A stretch of 64,000 nt of DNA from Flavobacterium gillisiae (GTDB lineage: Bacteria > Bacteroidota > Bacteroidia > Flavobacteriales > Flavobacteriaceae): assembly GCF_900107635.1 (NCBI RefSeq), contig NZ_FNRD01000001.1:496001-560000 (forward strand), read 5' to 3'. Of this stretch, positions 24,336 through 32,426 are shown one piece after another (the first letter of the stretch is position 1; every line of letters begins with the position of its first letter). The notes under the pieces are model-generated. The model was not told where the DNA came from. It did no database searches and worked only from the letters and a program-made list of their open reading frames with translations. The position numbers were made by a program, and so were the translations under genes.

Positions 24336-25676
24336 TTATGCTTTTTTTCGAATTGTAAAATTAAAAACGCTTCCTTCACCAAACTTTGAGTCTGCCCAAA
24401 TAGTACCACCGTGTAACCGAGCTATTTTTTCACAGTGAGATAAGCCAATTCCTGTTCCCTCGTATTCATTTCGATCATGTAAACGTTTGAAAAGTACGAA
24501 AATTTTGTCTTTGTCTTGTTCTTTAATTCCAATTCCATTGTCTTGGATAGAAAATAACCAATGATCTACATCTTCTATTGCTGAGATTTTGATTTCAGGA
24601 ATGACATCTTTTTTTCTAAATTTTAATGCATTACTAATCAGGTTTTGAAACAATAGCCTTAGTTCTAGTGGGTATCCAATTACTTTTGGTAAATGATCAA
24701 CGGTTACTTTAGCATTAAGTGGCTTCAAAGTATGACTTAGGTCTGTAAGAACCTCATTTACGATTTCGTTGCAGTCAACCAAAACTGATTCTTCCTCTGC
24801 GCCAATTCTTGAATACTCCATTATTCCTTTTACCAAAGTTTGCATACGCTTTGATGATTGTGAAATATATTTAATGTACGTACTCATTTCCTCACTAATA
24901 TTTTCCGAACATTCATTTTGGAGAAGATCGGTAAGAGAAACCAAGGATAGTAGTGGTTCCTGAAGATCGTGGGTAGTAATATAGGTAAATTGCTCTAACC
25001 GCTCGTTTTGCTGGTGTAAAAGCTTATTTTGGGCAACAATTTCATTGTTGTGTTTTTTACGAGCGCGCAAGGTGTGTACAACGAAGTAGTAACCTAATAA
25101 AAGAGCCAGTATCGCAATGAATCTTATAATTATTGAAGTTCTAAAGAATTTATATTGTAGATTTTTAGCTTTTGCCGTTCGTGTCGTGAGTAATTTTTTT
25201 TCGGCTGTTTTTATGATAGTCAAAGAACCTTGACTCTTTTTAATTATTTCTACGCCTGTTCCCGCATTGATAAGCTTTTCGGCTTGCTTAATTTCAGCAT
25301 TGGATACAAGGGAAATTATGGTGTTAGAAAAGGTTATTTTTTTATTAAACTCTACTTCAAGCAGGGTAATCCTTGCTGTCTGGGCTGGGTTGTCTCTAGT
25401 TAAGTTTTTCAGCTTTGCAATATCCTTCGGAATTTTAGATTTTCTGGCAATCACATTTTTTGCATAAATCTTGTTTCGGCTAATAAAGTACCCTAGGTTG
25501 TTGGTCTCAAGTTGAATAGCATCTTCTGATAGTAGATCGCACTGAGACAGCACATCGTTTGTGTGTTCTACCCATTCTGTAGCTTCTGTAATATTGTTAT
25601 TGCTAGTCACTGATAGAGCTAAAGAAGCTATTATCATTAGGAAAACAAATATAAATCCGGCTACAATTTTCTTCAT
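24336..25676 (-). CDS. membrane-bound sensor histidine kinase with CHASE3-like sensor
   Basis: This 446-residue kinase has transmembrane helices at about 5-22 and 183-202 that bracket a helical periplasmic sensor resembling CHASE3. A HisKA domain follows with the phosphorylated histidine in TYITTHDLQEPL (His236), then an ATPase domain with the N box NLISNALKF, the G1 box QDNGIGI and the G2 box EGTGIGLSHC. The arrangement matches flavobacterial kinases related to bacteriophytochromes (HDLQEP type). The next gene downstream is a truncated receiver. No input ligand can be deduced. The pair lies between two lysS 3'-end remnants, which suggests that it arrived as one inserted block. Confidence 0.88.
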   Translation of the reverse strand: MKKIVAGFIFVFLMIIASLALSVTSNNNITEATEWVEHTNDVLSQCDLLSEDAIQLETNNLGYFISRNKIYAKNVIARKSKIPKDIAKLKNLTRDNPAQTARITLLEVEFNKKITFSNTIISLVSNAEIKQAEKLINAGTGVEIIKKSQGSLTIIKTAEKKLLTTRTAKAKNLQYKFFRTSIIIRFIAILALLLGYYFVVHTLRARKKHNNEIVAQNKLLHQQNERLEQFTYITTHDLQEPLLSLVSLTDLLQNECSENISEEMSTYIKYISQSSKRMQTLVKGIMEYSRIGAEEESVLVDCNEIVNEVLTDLSHTLKPLNAKVTVDHLPKVIGYPLELRLLFQNLISNALKFRKKDVIPEIKISAIEDVDHWLFSIQDNGIGIKEQDKDKIFVLFKRLHDRNEYEGTGIGLSHCEKIARLHGGTIWADSKFGEGSVFNFTIRKKA

Positions 25677-26051
25677 GATTAATCGATTTTGTACACTATA
25701 GTAATTTTTTAAATGTTGTAAAACAAATTAGGTATTATGATGTTGAAAATGTTTATTATTAATCTTTTTTTTATTGCAGTATTTTATAAATTTAGCTTTT
25801 AAATAGTAGAAAATCTAATGGTAAGTGCTAGTTTCTTTAAAAAACATTGATATAAACGGCAAATGAATAAATTTAATCCTAAACCCTTATTTATTTTCGC
25901 TTAAAAACAATCCGTTTCTTGCGAATAACTTAAAAGTATAGACGAATGGATTTGTACTTTATAATTTCCAACCTCAAGATTTGTAGAAGTACGTGAAAAT
26001 ACAAATTTTAGAATTGGAAGTCTAAAACTAATTGGACTTCTCGCTTTGTTC
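25677..26051. other. AT-rich intergenic region with no recognisable gene
   Basis: This region is upstream of the histidine kinase gene, which is read leftwards, so it must hold that gene's promoter. I see no confident promoter pair, RNA gene or ORF. Several T- and A-runs are present. The lysS remnant B starts at its right edge. Confidence 0.5.
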
Positions 26052-26246
26052 CATAAAAAAAGAAACCCAATTGAGTTCCTTTTTTTACAAGTAAAAATTA
26101 GGCGTTTTAGTAATAGTACTTAGTTTCTTAACGACCATTTCAGTGCGCGCTAAAGATGATAAAGTTATAATCGTCTTGTTCCATTTTTTAGCGCTCAATT
26201 CTATTTTTATTTAGAATAATCTAGATTTCGCTTCAATTAAAGTAGA
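26052..26246 (-). pseudogene. decayed copy B of the lysS 3' end and its terminator
   Basis: The minus strand from 26246 down to about 26100 is homologous to the last about 48 codons of lysS. In the lysS frame it reads IELSAKKWNK, then TLSSLARTEMVV, against SELSGKKWDK and NLSSLGMTEVVV in the real gene, with one internal TAA earlier (after SRLF). Nucleotide blocks such as GAATTGAG and the adjoining TAAAAAATGG are shared. The similarity continues through AGTAAAAATTA into a terminator (26052-26087) like that of lysS. The fragment starts about 9 bases after the stop of the anti-sigma-like gene. Same orientation as lysS; less decayed than copy A. Confidence 0.8.
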
Positions 26247-26254
26247 CTGGTCTA

Positions 26255-26911
26255 TTAATTCCTTAATTCATCCATATCAGCAAGAGTGTCATCTAACTTT
26301 CTTAATATTCTTCCATAAACAAGATTCAAATCCCATTTCCCTATTTTCCCTCCAAAGAAGGCTAATATAACAATAATAGCAAATGCTGCAATGACTAATA
26401 GCAAAGGAAAACCAAAGACCAAATAGCTGTTTGGGAATTCTGAAATTAAATTTTCTACAAATTGATTCCCTGGAGTGTCTCCTCCAATACTTCCAAACCA
26501 AAAACCTGTAACCATCACTATGAAAATATACGGATAGAAATACCTTGATAGCGTGGTGTTTACTGCAATCATTTCTTTAACCCAATTGTCAAACGAAATG
26601 AGGTATTGGAAACTGCTTACAGTTTTGTTTAATTCATCTAATTTTTTAGCAAACTTATTCGCAATAATAGCGGCAAGAGTAAATACAATAAACATACCAA
26701 TACCCATATAAGGTATTTTGACTATAAAAGAAATTGGTAAAATTAGAAATGCAAATACAAGGATTGCTACCCTGTTTATTTTGTACATTCTTTTAAATTT
26801 ATCGACGATATCTATCGATTTTTGATTGTAGAGATTATTCAGTTTTGGCGCTACTAAAGCATCACTATTTAAAAAACCTTCTTTCCAAATTGTTTCAATT
26901 GACTTTTCCAT
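26255..26911 (-). CDS. membrane protein overlapping an ECF sigma factor gene, candidate anti-sigma or sigma-linked protein
   Basis: This 218-residue protein has a cytoplasmic N-terminal region of about 45 residues and then four hydrophobic segments (about 47-64, 68-86, 124-142 and 166-190). Its start overlaps the end of the ECF sigma factor gene by 17 bases, the usual arrangement for a sigma factor and its cognate regulator. I do not recognise the family: there is no zinc anti-sigma His-x3-Cys-x2-Cys motif. The N-terminal helix IETIWKEGFLNSD followed by a coiled region would be the candidate sigma-binding part. Function is inferred from gene order only. The gene ends 9 bases from a lysS-end remnant. 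Confidence 0.7.
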   Translation of the reverse strand: MEKSIETIWKEGFLNSDALVAPKLNNLYNQKSIDIVDKFKRMYKINRVAILVFAFLILPISFIVKIPYMGIGMFIVFTLAAIIANKFAKKLDELNKTVSSFQYLISFDNWVKEMIAVNTTLSRYFYPYIFIVMVTGFWFGSIGGDTPGNQFVENLISEFPNSYLVFGFPLLLVIAAFAIIVILAFFGGKIGKWDLNLVYGRILRKLDDTLADMDELRN

Positions 26912-27385
26912 CTAATAATTTTTTTAATCGTTCTTTAATTCTTTTAATGCGTACCCCAATGTTGTTTGGGTTTGTCCCAATAATTTCAGCAATTTCCTGA
27001 TACGACTTTTCCTCTAGATAAAGCATGATGACCGCCCTGTCCACTTCAGATAATTGTCTGATGGCCTTGTAGAGTTGGTTAAGTGATTCATCAGGAAAGG
27101 AGCGGCTGTCTTCGATTACCTGGTCAGGCAAAAAGTCAGAAGTGACATGATGTTCCTTTTTTTCTTTTTCTTCAGCAAAGTCAAACACACATTCAGGGAT
27201 ATTCGGTACACCCAAGTGGACCATTCTGATTGTTCGCGAAAACTTTCATGACTTCTCCATATCTGTAAACAGACCTCCTGGTAGTAATCTTCAAAATCCT
27301 CTTGGGTATCCGTATAGGCCCTACAAATCTTAATGATTATTCCTGAATAGGGTAAAATAGATGTGGTGTAAAAATCGCTGCTCAC
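26895..27385 (-). pseudogene. ECF RNA polymerase sigma factor with a frameshift at an A7 run
   Basis: The first frame (27385 downwards) encodes an N-terminal sigma-2 region (EDFEDYYQEVCLQIWRS, WSTWVYRISLN), reading into CLTLLKKKKK and then out of frame. The second frame carries the linker and sigma-4 region (LYKAIRQLSEVDRAVIMLYL, KSYQEIAEIIGTNPNNIGVR). The switch falls in a run of seven A's (27147-27153) on the coding strand. One extra A, or a -1 slip on A-AAA-AAA, joins the two into a normal ECF factor of about 163 residues, breaking in the variable linker. It could be a sequencing error, a true inactivation, or programmed or transcriptional slippage. The downstream overlapping membrane protein gene is intact. 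Confidence 0.85.
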
Positions 27386-27538
27386 TATTGGTTTTTCTTA
27401 TTTAGTGGCAAAAGGTGGGAATTATTACAGGCAAATGAAGTTTTTTTTTTTGTAAAGTTTTTAAAAACATGGGTTTTGTGCTAACTGGAATCTTTAGTTT
27501 ATACCAGTACTATTTATAAAACAGTCCAATTGTTAGTT

Positions 27539-27580
27539 CGAGCGGAGTCGAGAACCACTATTGTATCTCGACTCCGCTCG
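27539..27580. repeat. palindromic intergenic element, perfect 15-bp arms
   Basis: CGAGCGGAGTCGAGA (27539-27553) and TCTCGACTCCGCTCG (27566-27580) are exact reverse complements around a 12-base loop. The GC content is far above that of the neighbourhood. This TCTCGACTCCGCTCGA motif is a familiar REP-like sequence in flavobacterial genomes. Weaker outer pairing (CAGTCCAATT with AATTAGTTTGGACT) extends the stem. Confidence 0.75.
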
Positions 27581-27716
27581 ATGTAACAAAAATTAGTTTG
27601 GACTATATTGTACTTATCTTTGGTATTACAAGAGAAGTAGAAAGGAGTTTTTGATTTTGAGAGTTAGACGTTTTGACGAAAAGTAATCAATTCGATCTGT
27701 GTTCAAATAAAAAAAA

Positions 27717-27747
27717 TCGGATTGAATATTTTCAATCCGATTTTTCA
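27717..27747 (-). terminator. terminator-like hairpin downstream of the small outer-membrane barrel gene
   Basis: AAATCGGATTGAA (27715-27727) pairs with TTCAATCCGATTT (27734-27746), flanked by A- and T-runs. It lies beyond the 3' end of the gene read leftwards. Confidence 0.7.
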
Positions 27748-27796
27748 TTCCTTTAAGGACAACTAAAGTTTCATTGTTTGTACTTTGAATTAAGTC

Positions 27797-28318
27797 TTAA
27801 AAATGCAATGCAAAGCCAATGTTAAATTGTACGCTGTTATCGTAATACTGTTTATGAGTAGCCAAATTGTAACGAATTCCAGGTTCGATACTTACATTTT
27901 TTCCTAAAAATAAGGCGTAGCCCGCTTGTAGACCAACGTAGGTAGGATTAGCATCTGCCTGACCGATGCCAACGCCGTTATAAGAGATTTCAATTGGAAT
28001 CATACTTTTGAAATAGTATTTGGCTCCAATTTTATAGGCAATTGGGGTTTCCTGTCCTTTGATGCCGTTATCTCCATATCCTAAACCAAGTTTAAGAGCC
28101 AGATTATCTTTGATGAAATAACCTCCTTCTGCTCCAATATTATAAGAAGTAACACCATCAGAAGAAGTGAAATACAAAGAGGTGGACCCCACGTTCGTGC
28201 CAAAACCGGTATTTACTTCTACAAGCCACTTCCCTTTTGAAACTTGCTCCTCTTTGGCTTGGCCATTGGCAAATGAAAATGCAAATAAAGCAGCTACAGC
28301 TAAAATAATTTTTTTCAT
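27797..28318 (-). CDS. small outer-membrane beta-barrel protein
   Basis: This protein of about 173 residues has a clean Sec signal peptide (MKKIILAVAALFAFSFANGQ). It is followed by eight or so amphipathic strands and ends in FNIGFALHF, a typical C-terminal barrel strand with a final phenylalanine. Pairs such as GAEGGYFIKDNLALKLGLGYGD and GLQAGYALFLGKNVSIEPGI, kept here in short form as GGYFIKDNLALK and GYALFLGKNVSIEPG, are the pattern of OmpW/OmpX-like barrels. The frame extends seven codons upstream to 28339, but the -7 element TATTTTTG (minus strand, 28348-28341) overlaps that start, so 28318 is preferred. Function is unknown. It sits between the sigma factor block and lysS. Confidence 0.85.
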   Translation of the reverse strand: MKKIILAVAALFAFSFANGQAKEEQVSKGKWLVEVNTGFGTNVGSTSLYFTSSDGVTSYNIGAEGGYFIKDNLALKLGLGYGDNGIKGQETPIAYKIGAKYYFKSMIPIEISYNGVGIGQADANPTYVGLQAGYALFLGKNVSIEPGIRYNLATHKQYYDNSVQFNIGFALHF

Positions 28319-28476
28319 ATTTGTTTGTTTTTTATTCAAGCAAAAATAGAATTTAAATTTATTTACGTAAGAAGTTTATGACTTATTTAACGATTTTAAA
28401 ATAGTGATAAATTGATTTGTTCTTTTAGGTTAGGGATTGAGTAGGTTGTTTAACTGCCTTGTTACTAACGTGTCAT

Positions 28477-28502
28477 AAAAAAAGGAACCCAATATGAGTT
28501 CC
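28477..28502 (-). terminator. lysS terminator
   Basis: GGAAC (28484-28488) pairs with GTTCC (28498-28502), and on the minus strand this is followed by a run of seven U's. The same hairpin sequence recurs at 23787-23817 and 26052-26087, next to the two lysS-end remnants. Confidence 0.75.
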
Positions 28503-28529
28503 TTAATTTCTGTATTTTAAAAGTAAAAA

Positions 28530-30233
28530 TTACTCTTTCAAGCGACAAGCCTTAGTTTCTCCATCAACAACCACTTCAGTCATTCCTAGAGAAGATAAGT
28601 TTTTCATGGCTTTATCCCATTTTTTACCACTCAATTCTGATTTTATTTTCAATAATCCAAATTCCATTTGGTTCTCATTAGCTTGTAATAAAGAAACAAT
28701 TAGTTTCTCATCGTCTTCCAGTTCCACTTGAACTTGTTTTTTCTCTGGCCTCATTTGTGGAAACAACAATACCTCTTGAATAGAAGCATTGTTAGTCAAA
28801 TACATAATCAAACGATCCATTCCTATTCCCATTCCTGATGTTGGAGGCATTCCGTATTCTAATGCTCTAAGGAAATCTTCATCAATTATTCCAGTCGCTT
28901 CATCATCTCCTTTTTCAGATAATCGCATTTGCTCTTCAAAACGTTCGCGTTGATCAATTGGGTCATTCAGCTCAGAGTAAGCATTCGCTACTTCTTTACC
29001 ACAAACCATTAATTCAAAACGTTCCGTCAAATCTGGATTGTCTCTGTGCTCTTTACACAATGGTGACATTTCCTTTGGATAATCAGTAATGAATGTTGGT
29101 TGAATATAATTTCCTTCACATTTAGCGCCAAAAATCTCATCAATCAATTTCCCTTTACCCATGGTTTTATCCACGTCGATTCCCATACCTCTTGCTGCAT
29201 CAAATAATTCAGCTTCACTTTTACCTGAAATATCAAAACCAGTAAAATGCTTGATAGAATCAGTCATAGTTACACGTGCATAAGGCGCTTTGAAGTTGAT
29301 TTGGTGCTCGCCAAAAGTAGCTTCGCTCGTTCCGTTTACCGCAATCGCGCAATGTTCTAAAAGGTCTTCGGCAAATTCCATCATCCAGTTGTAGTCTTTG
29401 TAGGCTACATATATTTCCATAGCAGTGAATTCCGGGTTGTGCGTTCTGTCCATTCCTTCATTACGGAAATTTTTAGAAAACTCATAAACCCCTTCAAAAC
29501 CACCAACAATCAATCTTTTTAAATACAACTCATTGGCAATACGCATGTACAATGGCATGTCAAGAGAGTTGTGGTGCGTGATAAACGGACGCGCTGCAGC
29601 ACCACCAGGAATCGGTTGTAAAACAGGAGTTTCAACCTCAAGATATCCTCTGTCGTTGAAGAAAGAACGCATCGCATTGAACATTTTTGTTCTCTTGATA
29701 AACGTTTCTTTCACATGCTCATTCACGGTTAAATCTACATAACGCATTCTGTAACGCAATTCAGCGTCGTTAAAAGCATCGTGTATTTTTCCATCTTCAT
29801 CTACCTTTGGTAATGGCAATGGACGCAAGGTTTTACTCAAGAAAGTAAATCCATCAACACGAATACATTGTGCACCCACTTTAGTCGTAAACAATTCTCC
29901 TTCGATACCAATAAAATCACCTAAATCGGTTAGTTTTTTGAATACTTGATTGTATAATGTTTTATCGTCACCAGTACACAAAACATCACGATTCACGTAC
30001 AATTGAATACGGCCTTCGCTATCTTGTAATTCGGCAAAACAAGCTTTTCCTTGATCTCTCACACTCATCAAACGTCCTGCCACAATTACCTTCTTACCTT
30101 CTTCAAATTGCGATTTTATCTGCTTCGAAGTATGATTTACGGGAAAAAGATTAGCTGGATAAGGATTGATTCCTAAGTTGCGTAAGGCTTGAAGTTTTTC
30201 TCTTCGGATGTTTTCTTGTTCTGATAATGCCAT
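28530..30233 (-). CDS. lysS: lysyl-tRNA synthetase, class II
   Basis: This 567-residue enzyme charges tRNA-Lys. The N-terminal OB-fold anticodon-binding domain spans about 50-150. Class II motif 2 is FRNEGMDRTHNPEFTAMEIY (about 262-281), and motif 3 is GMGIGMDRLIMYL near 480. Compared with E. coli LysS (505 residues) it has a C-terminal extension of about 65 residues after the core end LFPQMRPEK, with a lysine-rich helix (KKWDKAMKNLSSLG) and a small beta hairpin. That extension is exactly the part found as decayed copies at 23843-23911 and 26100-26246. A housekeeping promoter lies just upstream. The gene itself appears intact. Confidence 0.97.
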   Translation of the reverse strand: MALSEQENIRREKLQALRNLGINPYPANLFPVNHTSKQIKSQFEEGKKVIVAGRLMSVRDQGKACFAELQDSEGRIQLYVNRDVLCTGDDKTLYNQVFKKLTDLGDFIGIEGELFTTKVGAQCIRVDGFTFLSKTLRPLPLPKVDEDGKIHDAFNDAELRYRMRYVDLTVNEHVKETFIKRTKMFNAMRSFFNDRGYLEVETPVLQPIPGGAAARPFITHHNSLDMPLYMRIANELYLKRLIVGGFEGVYEFSKNFRNEGMDRTHNPEFTAMEIYVAYKDYNWMMEFAEDLLEHCAIAVNGTSEATFGEHQINFKAPYARVTMTDSIKHFTGFDISGKSEAELFDAARGMGIDVDKTMGKGKLIDEIFGAKCEGNYIQPTFITDYPKEMSPLCKEHRDNPDLTERFELMVCGKEVANAYSELNDPIDQRERFEEQMRLSEKGDDEATGIIDEDFLRALEYGMPPTSGMGIGMDRLIMYLTNNASIQEVLLFPQMRPEKKQVQVELEDDEKLIVSLLQANENQMEFGLLKIKSELSGKKWDKAMKNLSSLGMTEVVVDGETKACRLKE

Positions 30234-30255
30234 TTTTGTGCTTATTTTAAGAGCG

Positions 30256-30286
30256 CAAAGATAGTCTTTATGTCTTAAAGTTGCAA
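30256..30286 (-). promoter_or_regulatory. lysS promoter
   Basis: On the minus strand, TTG (30286-30284), a 20-base spacer and TATCTTTG (30263-30256) match the Flavobacterium sigma-A consensus. The -7 box is 22 bases from the lysS start codon. Confidence 0.7.
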
Positions 30287-30359
30287 AGTGAACAACTGCT
30301 AAAATAGGAATATTCTAAAGTGGAATTTCTGGAGCACAAGGAGTCGAAATTCAATAACG

Positions 30360-30431
30360 AGCTGTCCCGCTTTCCGCTTTATCCACGCCAAAAATGGGCG
30401 CGGGATATCGCTTTCAATCGGGGCTAGGGCA
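30360..30431. repeat. dispersed structured repeat, divergent variant
   Basis: It begins GAGCTGTCCCGCTTTCCGC and ends CAATCGGGGCTAGGGC. On the minus strand it has the GCCCTAGCCCCGAT...GGATAAAGCGGAAAGCGGGAC pattern frequent in flavobacteria. Inside, CCACGCC-like and GGGCGCGG blocks can pair. Its GC content is well above its surroundings. It is a looser relative of the elements at 7935, 20000 and 54294. Confidence 0.6.
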
Positions 30432-30524
30432 TAACTAATTGTTTTTGTAAGAATATTTTGTTAAAATGAGTGTTGCAAATCCAAATCTCCTGTATATTTA
30501 AACTTTAAAAAACAAAACTAAAAC

Positions 30525-31253
30525 ATGAAAAAAGCGGTTCTTTTATTATTTTTATTATCGTTGGTAACAAGTTGCGAAGTCACTGAAACACTCCGCATTA
30601 ATCCTGATAGCACTGGAACTATGGAATACGATAGCCATAGAAACGAAAACAGCTACATGCAAATTGCCAAAGAAGAATATTCTAAAGAAACCATATTTCA
30701 AGATACTACTTATGTATTTGATGAATACATCAATAAATACAATGCTAATTTTATTAAATACACTCCAAAAGAGCAAGAGCTATTCAGCCGATTTAAAAAC
30801 GTAAAAGTGCACATGATAAAAAGCGCTTTTGATAAAGAATACAGAACAACAATTTCGCAAAATTTCAAAAAAGTAGAAGACATTGCAGACCTCACAAAAA
30901 CACAAGACTATGTGGATGACATTAGGCACAATTATGCCTTAACTGCCGAAGAGCATTATTACAACATTCGCTATACTTTAAACGGACATCAGTTTAATAG
31001 AATTGTGACTATTACAAATGAGGCTGTTTTTAAAACCGAAAAAGAAAAAATGGATAGTTATAAAACAAAGCTTGCTAACTTTAATTTAGTGCAGACTTAT
31101 GTCATGAAATATCATTTTCCACGAAAAATAAAAAGTGTTTCAAATCACAATGCAATAATTAGCCCCGATAAAAAATCACTAGAATTAAAATTCAGTATAG
31201 TTGACTTTCTGCAAAATCCTACAAGTACAAATCTTGAGGTAGTGTTTGAATAA
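30525..31253 (+). CDS. hypothetical lipoprotein
   Basis: This 242-residue protein has a lipoprotein signal (lipobox LVTSC, Cys17) and no transmembrane helix after it. The mature part begins EVTETLRINPDSTGTMEYDS, a pattern seen in a Bacteroidetes-restricted family of envelope lipoproteins of unknown function. The body is mixed alpha/beta with many charged residues; no catalytic motif stands out. It is a single gene: the upstream neighbour is a repeat and lysS in the opposite direction, and the downstream region is a palindromic repeat. The lysine-rich, AT-rich codon use matches the neighbours, so there is no sign of recent transfer. The function cannot be stated. Confidence 0.8.
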   Translation: MKKAVLLLFLLSLVTSCEVTETLRINPDSTGTMEYDSHRNENSYMQIAKEEYSKETIFQDTTYVFDEYINKYNANFIKYTPKEQELFSRFKNVKVHMIKSAFDKEYRTTISQNFKKVEDIADLTKTQDYVDDIRHNYALTAEEHYYNIRYTLNGHQFNRIVTITNEAVFKTEKEKMDSYKTKLANFNLVQTYVMKYHFPRKIKSVSNHNAIISPDKKSLELKFSIVDFLQNPTSTNLEVVFE

Positions 31254-31346
31254 AATATATTTTTAAGAGATTCGTTACTCAACAAATTTTGTGAATTTAC
31301 AAGGTATTCGCTTTTAACTTTTCGCAAAAAAAATAAAAAAAAGTTA

Positions 31347-31442
31347 CCACGAATTTCACAAATTGGCACGAATTTTAAAACTTAAAAAAGACTAATTCCA
31401 CGAATTTTGTTCGGCCTGATAATTTATTCGTGAAATTCGTGG
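31347..31442. repeat. palindromic intergenic repeat with CCACGAATTTCAC arms
   Basis: CCACGAATTTCAC (31347-31359) and GTGAAATTCGTGG (31430-31442) are exact reverse complements. Between them a second partial copy (CCACGAATTTTG, near 31398) appears. A further repeat-like piece, TTGCGACTTTGTGTCTTCGTGGC, split here as TTGCGACTTTG and TCTTCGTGGC, lies at 31485-31507. These fill the 31254-31601 gap together with the -7 box TACCTTTG (31526-31533) of lipB. Confidence 0.7.
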
Positions 31443-31601
31443 CTAAAAAATTCCGGACCATAATTTTTTTAAAACGATTGCCTTTGCGACTTTGTGTCTT
31501 CGTGGCTTAAAAGAAGAATTAGTGTTACCTTTGCATACAATATATAAGTGAACGAAAATAGGTTACTTTGCTTCGTGCTTGGTAACTCCTAACAATTACA
31601 A

Positions 31602-32312
31602 ATGAACAAAACCATCCAGCTTCAAGATTTAGGAAATAAAGACTACAAAGAAACTTGGGAATACCAGGAAGAATTGTTCAAAGGAATAGTTGATCTTAAA
31701 ATTAGAAATAGGAGAGAAGAACTTACTTTAGAGACTCCTAATTATCTTTTATTCGTGGAACATCCGCATGTATATACCTTAGGGAAAAGTGGCGATTTAT
31801 CTAATTTATTACTATCTGAAAAACAACTCGAAGACAAAGGCGCCACTTTTTACAAGATCAATCGAGGTGGAGATATAACCTATCATGGGCCGGGGCAAAT
31901 TGTAGGGTATCCTATTATAGATCTAGATAATTTCTTTACTGATATTCATAAATACTTGCGTTTTCTAGAAGAAGCCATTATTCTTACTTTACAGGAGTAT
32001 GGCGTAGAATGCGGTCGAAGCGAAGGCGAAACAGGAGTTTGGCTGGGCGTAGGAACGCCATTTGCTAGAAAAATATGTGCGTTGGGAGTTCGTGCTTCAC
32101 GTTGGGTCACCATGCATGGATTTGCTTTAAACGTAAATGCTGATTTAGGTTACTTCGATAATATCATTCCATGTGGAATTCGCGGTAAAGCGGTAACCTC
32201 ATTAAATGTGGAGCTTGGTGTTGAAAAGGTAAACGAGGAAGAAGTTAAAGAAAAAATCTTAAAGCATTTAATTGAATTGTTTGGTTGTGAATTTCAATAT
32301 ATAGCACCATAA
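31602..32312 (+). CDS. lipB: octanoyl-[acyl-carrier-protein] transferase LipB
   Basis: This 236-residue cytosolic enzyme transfers octanoyl groups from acyl carrier protein to lipoyl domains, the first step of endogenous lipoate synthesis. Conserved blocks are EHPHVYTLGKSG, the RGGDITYHGPGQIVGYPI signature (about 87-104), GRSEGETGVWLG, KICALGVRASRWVTMHGFALN with the conserved lysine region and histidine, and the catalytic cysteine in IIPCGIRGKAVTSL (about residue 190). The length is normal. It stands alone: a repeat element follows and rnhB lies on the other strand. A likely -7 promoter element, TACCTTTG, is 69 bases upstream of the start codon. Confidence 0.95.
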   Translation: MNKTIQLQDLGNKDYKETWEYQEELFKGIVDLKIRNRREELTLETPNYLLFVEHPHVYTLGKSGDLSNLLLSEKQLEDKGATFYKINRGGDITYHGPGQIVGYPIIDLDNFFTDIHKYLRFLEEAIILTLQEYGVECGRSEGETGVWLGVGTPFARKICALGVRASRWVTMHGFALNVNADLGYFDNIIPCGIRGKAVTSLNVELGVEKVNEEEVKEKILKHLIELFGCEFQYIAP

Positions 32313-32426
32313 CAAATTTCAATATCGAATTATAATTTTATATTTAGTATAAATCTGGAATCAAAAAATAATTTAATACTATTTTATTTTTGAATATACT
32401 GTAATAGAACACAACCACAATCTTCT

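Larger units (their letters stand above)
27386..27796. other. intergenic region upstream of the sigma factor gene
   Basis: It holds the palindromic element at 27539-27580 and, at 27717-27747, a terminator-like pair AAATCGGATTGAA / TTCAATCCGATTT just past the stop of the outer-membrane protein gene. No ORF with convincing coding character was seen. Confidence 0.6.
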
